NCBI GenBank assembly: GCA_029563245.1
Contig: JAKQSG010000054.1
Location: forward strand, 1-10,828
DNA from: Candidatus Omnitrophota bacterium
GTDB lineage: Bacteria > Omnitrophota > Gorgyraeia > Gygaellales > Profunditerraquicolaceae
DNA length: 10,828 nt
Direction of reading: 5' to 3'
Position 1 is the stretch's first letter; each line of letters opens with the position of its first letter. The notes below the pieces were generated by a model, which searched no databases, had not been told where the DNA came from, and worked only from the letters and a program-made list of their open reading frames with translations. Of this stretch, positions 7,581-10,828 are shown piece by piece. The position numbers and the translations under genes were made by a program.

Positions 7581-8051
7581 ATGCAGATAATTTCTTCTTC
7601 TCCCAAGGAGACTATAAAGATAGGAAGGGTTATTGCCGGTTTTCTAAAGGCGCAAGATATTATCTGTCTAAGCGGGGAGCTGGGCTGCGGTAAAACTATA
7701 TTGGCAAAGGGGATAGCTGCGGGGCTTAAAATTAAGGCCTTTGATGTAACCAGTTCTTCCTTCGTGATTATACGCGCGCATCTAAACGGCAAGTTGCCTT
7801 TTTACCATTTTGATCTTTACCGGCTCAAAGATGTACGGGGTATATCTTCCTTAGGTTTTGAAGAATATTTATACGGAGAAGGGGTAAGCGTTATCGAGTG
7901 GCCTGAAAACCTGGGCTGTCTTGTTCCTAAAGAATACCTTAAGGTTGAATTAATCCACCAGAATGAGTTTACCCGGAAAATAAAATTTTCTGCACAGGGG
8001 AAGCGATACAAGCTGCTTTTGAGGAATATCTATGAAAATATTGGCAATTGA
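7581..8051 (+). CDS. tsaE: t6A biosynthesis ATPase TsaE
   Basis: Small P-loop ATPase that with TsaB and TsaD makes N6-threonylcarbamoyladenosine (t6A) at position 37 of ANN-decoding tRNAs, probably by resetting the TsaB-TsaD complex. The 156-residue length is normal. Visible features are the P-loop GELGCGKT (32-39), YHFDLYRL (75-82, with D78), LGFEEY (91-96) and IEWPE (105-109). The segment that usually reads SPTF...NEY is here TSSSF (57-61) and RAH (65-67), a noticeable divergence in an otherwise standard protein. The ATG immediately follows the thiL stop with no intervening base. An AGAGG patch further upstream is too distant to be a good Shine-Dalgarno sequence, so coupled translation is likely. 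The 3' end overlaps tsaB by 20 nt. Confidence 0.94.
   Translation: MQIISSSPKETIKIGRVIAGFLKAQDIICLSGELGCGKTILAKGIAAGLKIKAFDVTSSSFVIIRAHLNGKLPFYHFDLYRLKDVRGISSLGFEEYLYGEGVSVIEWPENLGCLVPKEYLKVELIHQNEFTRKIKFSAQGKRYKLLLRNIYENIGN
8021..8025 (+). promoter_or_regulatory. Ribosome binding site for tsaB, inside tsaE
   Basis: GAGGA lies 6 nt before the tsaB ATG at 8032, good Shine-Dalgarno spacing. It lies within the tsaE coding sequence and supports the start that makes the two genes overlap by 20 nt. Confidence 0.6.
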
Positions 8052-8700
8052 TACGACTACTGAATTCTTGAGCTTAGGTATTTATGATAACGGCAAGGTT
8101 TGTGAATACAACCTGAAGACAGGGCATGGGCTTTCTCAATTGTTAGCCCCCACGGTTAAAAGGGTTTCTTGCGCAATGAATTTAAAATTGGCAGATATTG
8201 ATTATTTTGCCGCAGGGTGCGGTCCAGGGTCTTTTACCGGGATACGCCTGGGGCTAAGTTTTATAAAAGGATTAGGTTTTTCATTAAATAAGCCTTTAAT
8301 TGCAGAGGTTACTTTAGATATAATGGCGATGAATTGTCCTTTGACTGATAGAAAGATAGTCGCTTCTATCGACGCCAAACGCGGGCTTGTCTATACCTGC
8401 ATATATAAATATAAAAACGGTAAGCTAATTAAGCTAACCCCTTATTTACTTATAACCAAAGACCAGTTCCTCGAGAAAATTGATGCATACAGCGTTATAT
8501 TAGGCGACTTTCTTAATATATGTCGTGATGATATAGTGAGGAAAACAGGTAAGGCGGTTTTTCTGGATAAGGACTTATGGTATCCTAAGGCGCACAATAT
8601 TATTACTCTGGCGCTTGAGAGGATAGGAAATAAAAAGCTCCTGAAGGGTTTAAAGTTTAAGCCTGTTTATCTCTATCCAAAGGAGTGCCAGATTAGATGA
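8032..8700 (+). CDS. tsaB: t6A biosynthesis scaffold protein TsaB
   Basis: Inactive paralogue of TsaD that forms a heterodimer with it and helps recruit TsaE for tRNA t6A37 formation. The 222-residue length matches the TsaB family and is too short for the roughly 340-residue catalytic TsaD. The ASKHA-fold N-terminus reads MKILAIDTTTEFLSLGIYD. It is followed by the TsaB signature GPGSFTGIRLGLSFIKGL (64-81). The TsaD-type metal-binding HxxxH arrangement is not seen, consistent with a non-catalytic role. It follows tsaE directly (20-nt overlap) and is followed by alr with a 4-nt ATGA overlap. tsaD and tsaC are absent from the window and must be encoded elsewhere. A tsaE-tsaB pair is a common bacterial arrangement; tsaB-rimI, also common, is not seen here. 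Confidence 0.94.
   Translation: MKILAIDTTTEFLSLGIYDNGKVCEYNLKTGHGLSQLLAPTVKRVSCAMNLKLADIDYFAAGCGPGSFTGIRLGLSFIKGLGFSLNKPLIAEVTLDIMAMNCPLTDRKIVASIDAKRGLVYTCIYKYKNGKLIKLTPYLLITKDQFLEKIDAYSVILGDFLNICRDDIVRKTGKAVFLDKDLWYPKAHNIITLALERIGNKKLLKGLKFKPVYLYPKECQIR
8679..8685 (+). promoter_or_regulatory. Ribosome binding site for alr, inside tsaB
   Basis: AAAGGAG is the best Shine-Dalgarno match noticed in the window, 11 nt before the alr ATG at 8697. It supports the alr start that overlaps the tsaB stop in the ATGA arrangement. Confidence 0.55.
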
Positions 8701-9818
8701 CAAAAGACTACGTTGGATATAGGCCTACCTGGGCAGAGGTTAATTTAGCTAACCTTGAATACAACTTTTTTAAGATAAAAGATAAGGTGGGGGCAGGGAT
8801 AAAGGTGATGGTTACAATAAAGGCCGATGCTTATGGGCATGGCCTGATCCCCGTGGCAGAGAAGCTTGCTTCTTGCGGGATAGATTTCTTTGGAGTAGCC
8901 TCAATCGATGAAGGGGTGAAATTGAGAGAGGCAGGGATAAAGACCCCGATATTGGTATTAGGTCTTATTTTAAAAAAAGATATTGCCCCGTTGTTTCAAT
9001 ATAACCTCTCTACTACTGTCTGTGATGAGGAACTTGCCTTTGCTATAGATAGGAAGGCAAGGGCCTTAAATAAACGCCCTAATCTGCATATAAAGATAGA
9101 TACGGGAATGGGCAGGATCGGTATCAGGCATTATGATGCCCATAAGATTATTTTCAGGATAAGCAGATTTAAGCATATAAATATTGAAGGTATCTTTACC
9201 CACTTTGCCTTTGCAGACTTAAATAGGAAATTTACATTTCATCAGATAGACCTTTTTGACCAGTTACTCAAAAGGTTAAATAGGGAAGGTATTAAGGTCC
9301 CGCTGATTCACGCAGCCAACAGCATGGGACTTATCGACTATAAAAACAGCCATTTTAATATGGTACGGCCGGGATTAATAACCTACGGTTTGTATCCTAA
9401 GAAAGATTTGAATTTGAGGCTGAAGCCGGTTTTAACCCTTAAGTCAAAAGTAGTTTTTGTAAAAAATGTTCCTGCGGGCTTTGGTGTAAGTTACGGGCAT
9501 GATTTTGTTACTAGAAAGGCTACTAATATCGCCACCCTGCCTATAGGATATGGCGACGGGTATCCGCGTAATCTCTCCAATAAGGCAGAGGTTTTAATCG
9601 GGGGTAGACGTTTTAGGGTATGCGGAAAGATCTGTATGGATCAGACTATGATTGATGTGGGAGATGCCAGAGTCAAGGTGGGGGATGAAGCTGTTTTAAT
9701 CGGTACCCAAGGCAAGGCGCGTATTACTGCCGAAGAATTAGCAATAAAGTCCGAGACTATCCCCTATGAGATTGTCTGCGGATTAGGAAGCCGTATTCCC
9801 AGGATACATAAATCTTAA
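8697..9818 (+). CDS. alr: Alanine racemase
   Basis: PLP-dependent enzyme interconverting L- and D-alanine and supplying D-Ala for peptidoglycan; fold type III. The 373-residue length is typical. The PLP-binding lysine is K42 in TIKADAYGHG. HIKIDTGMGRIG (131-142) contains K133, at the position of the carbamylated lysine of the Geobacillus enzyme, and R140. The second catalytic residue is Y266 in GFGVSYGHDF. The PLP-phosphate region IGYGDGYPR (283-291) and the CMDQTMIDVG motif (313-322) are also present. The protein appears full length, ending in the usual YEIVCGLGSRIPRI. It begins with a 4-nt ATGA overlap with tsaB. It ends tail to tail with the opposite-strand permease, sharing 4 nt. No alanine-catabolism gene is nearby, so a biosynthetic role is likely. 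Confidence 0.96.
   Translation: MTKDYVGYRPTWAEVNLANLEYNFFKIKDKVGAGIKVMVTIKADAYGHGLIPVAEKLASCGIDFFGVASIDEGVKLREAGIKTPILVLGLILKKDIAPLFQYNLSTTVCDEELAFAIDRKARALNKRPNLHIKIDTGMGRIGIRHYDAHKIIFRISRFKHINIEGIFTHFAFADLNRKFTFHQIDLFDQLLKRLNREGIKVPLIHAANSMGLIDYKNSHFNMVRPGLITYGLYPKKDLNLRLKPVLTLKSKVVFVKNVPAGFGVSYGHDFVTRKATNIATLPIGYGDGYPRNLSNKAEVLIGGRRFRVCGKICMDQTMIDVGDARVKVGDEAVLIGTQGKARITAEELAIKSETIPYEIVCGLGSRIPRIHKS
9815..9818. other. Convergent stop-codon overlap of alr and the permease gene
   Basis: The palindrome TTAA carries both stop codons: TAA for alr on the + strand (9816-9818) and TAA for the permease on the - strand (complement of 9815-9817). No intergenic DNA separates the two convergent genes, and I saw no hairpin-plus-T-run terminator next to the junction on either strand. 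Confidence 0.9.
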
Positions 9819-10828
9819 GGCAGGTTGTGAATAAAGATAAGGCTGAAGGTTAAGGCAAGGGCGTGGCTTAATGAGGCTGCCGCAAACGGAGGAATTGCCC
9901 CTCCGCGTCCGATAGCAATAAAGACCGCATCAATTATATAATATAAGAACCCCACCATAATCGAAATACCGATTGAAGATAGCCCTGTGGCCCTTTTGTG
10001 CATCATTAAAGAAAATGGTATCCCCAATAATATTATAATTAGGCTGGTAAAGGGAGATGTAAATTTTTGGTAAAGGTCTATTTTGAGATTTCTGATTACA
10101 TTTGTAGCCCCGCTTTTAGATAGTTTCCAGATATATGTATCCAGCTGCGCTATAGTCATTGAGTCCGGTTTCTGCCTTTGGGCAAGGAAATCCTTGGGTG
10201 CTTCCGGTATTGTCATTATCTCTTCTTCCATGTAAATAGGGTCTTCTTTAATTTGTCCGTTAATATCAAAATTATAGGTGATGCAGTTATAAAATTTCCA
10301 TAGCCTGTCTTCATAAATGCCTTTTCTGGCGACTATCTTCCGAGTAAGGTTTTGTTCTTCATCATGTTCGAGTATAGTTATGCCTTCGATAGTATTGGTG
10401 CCGGTATGGAATTTACTGACGAAAAATAGCCTATTTTTGAGCCCGTACATAGAAAGATTGCTTATAACTTCATGTTTTTTCCCAACCCTTTTTTTAACTC
10501 CCTCTTCCATTTGGTCCTTCATTTTTTGAGTTATATTCATAGCTTGAGGCATTAGCCGATCATTTACCAGGAAGACAAAGAGGCTTGCTACTGCGCCAAA
10601 AACCAGCGCAGATTTGGTAATATAGAATATGCTTAGGCCGGATGCCCGCATAGCAATAATTTCATTACTGTGGTTTAGTCTACTAAAGGTGTAGAGGGTA
10701 CTCAATAAGCAGGCAAAGGGGGATACCTGTACGAACATTATGGGAAGATACCAGAGGTAATACTGGACTAAAGTTGAATAGTGGGTACTATTCTTTAATA
10801 TATCATCAAGGTGCGATAGTATGTCAAT
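9815..10828 (-). CDS. LptF/LptG (YjgP/YjgQ) family permease, 5' end off the right edge
   Basis: Inner-membrane subunit of the LptB2FG transporter, which extracts lipopolysaccharide from the inner membrane and passes it to LptC/LptA. The frame is open to base 10828, giving 337 visible residues. An ATG at 10738 lies inside a membrane segment and is not a plausible start. Counting from 10828: a transmembrane segment at about 20-48, a cytoplasmic coupling-helix segment NEIIAMRASGLS (55-66) of the type that contacts LptB, and a transmembrane segment at about 71-90. A largely beta-rich periplasmic (jellyroll) domain spans about 120-215. Three transmembrane segments follow, at about 258-276, 283-306 and 315-334. 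So five of the usual six segments are present, and TM1 lies off-window. I cannot decide between LptF and LptG. The paired subunit is probably adjacent, beyond the right edge. Confidence 0.92.
   Translation of the reverse strand: MDILSHLDDILKNSTHYSTLVQYYLWYLPIMFVQVSPFACLLSTLYTFSRLNHSNEIIAMRASGLSIFYITKSALVFGAVASLFVFLVNDRLMPQAMNITQKMKDQMEEGVKKRVGKKHEVISNLSMYGLKNRLFFVSKFHTGTNTIEGITILEHDEEQNLTRKIVARKGIYEDRLWKFYNCITYNFDINGQIKEDPIYMEEEIMTIPEAPKDFLAQRQKPDSMTIAQLDTYIWKLSKSGATNVIRNLKIDLYQKFTSPFTSLIIILLGIPFSLMMHKRATGLSSIGISIMVGFLYYIIDAVFIAIGRGGAIPPFAAASLSHALALTFSLIFIHNLP

Noticed and set aside
9887..9905. Inverted repeat CGGAGG / CCTCCG with a 7-nt loop, about 70 nt past the alr stop
   Set aside because: It has no T-run on either side, and it encodes conserved residues in the permease gene, so it is not convincing as an intrinsic terminator.
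10317..10529. Forward-strand open frame of 70 codons inside the permease gene
   Set aside because: It is antisense to the periplasmic domain of LptF/G, and its Phe/Ser/Leu-rich product is typical of the complement of Lys/Glu-rich coding sequence.
10736..10738. ATG at 10738 (- strand) as the permease start
   Set aside because: The frame continues upstream to the window edge with family-like sequence, and this ATG lies inside a membrane segment, so the real start is beyond 10828.

Overview
The window is a densely packed stretch of bacterial housekeeping DNA. Eleven genes on the + strand run almost without gaps from the left edge to 9818: cysS (5' end missing), tmk, holB, a ricT/PSP1-type gene, metG, tatD, mtnA, thiL, tsaE, tsaB and alr. 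One gene on the - strand, an LptF/LptG-family permease, meets alr tail to tail and runs off the right edge. Adjacent + strand genes overlap by up to 23 nt or are separated by at most 14 nt, so a long polycistronic unit is likely. There is no intergenic stretch near 300 bases. I saw no tRNA, rRNA, CRISPR array, insertion sequence, phage gene or pseudogene.

Organism: the base composition is moderately AT-rich (by eye around 40% GC), with frequent AGG, TTA and ATA codons. The LptF/LptG permease implies an outer membrane with LPS-like lipid, so a diderm bacterium. The order tmk-holB-ricT-metG-tatD resembles the Bacillus subtilis tmk-holB-ricT...metS-tatD region. The combination of a Firmicute-like gene order, a PSP1/RicT protein and LPS export suggests a deep-branching or candidate diderm phylum. 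Omnitrophota (OP3) is my best guess from the general look of the proteins, but this is low-confidence inference and was not searched.

Layout: 1-1025 is tRNA charging with cysteine. Positions 1033-2596 serve DNA precursor supply and replication (dTMP kinase, clamp-loader delta prime). The gene at 2584-3366 is RicT-like, with a six-cysteine signature. Positions 3373-5639 hold methionyl-tRNA synthetase and a TatD nuclease. Positions 5654-7580 hold small-molecule metabolism (methylthioribose-1-phosphate isomerase, thiamine-phosphate kinase). Positions 7581-8700 encode two partners of the t6A tRNA-modification machinery. Positions 8697-9818 encode alanine racemase for peptidoglycan. Positions 9815-10828 encode the LPS-transport permease on the opposite strand.

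Shared themes are translation fidelity (cysS, metG, tsaE, tsaB, possibly ricT), DNA synthesis (tmk, holB) and the envelope (alr, lptF/G). I found no convincing new system. The points worth a second look are the RicT-like gene without visible Ric partners, a divergent motif in TsaE, the isolated mtnA, and the 4-nt tail-to-tail gene overlap.
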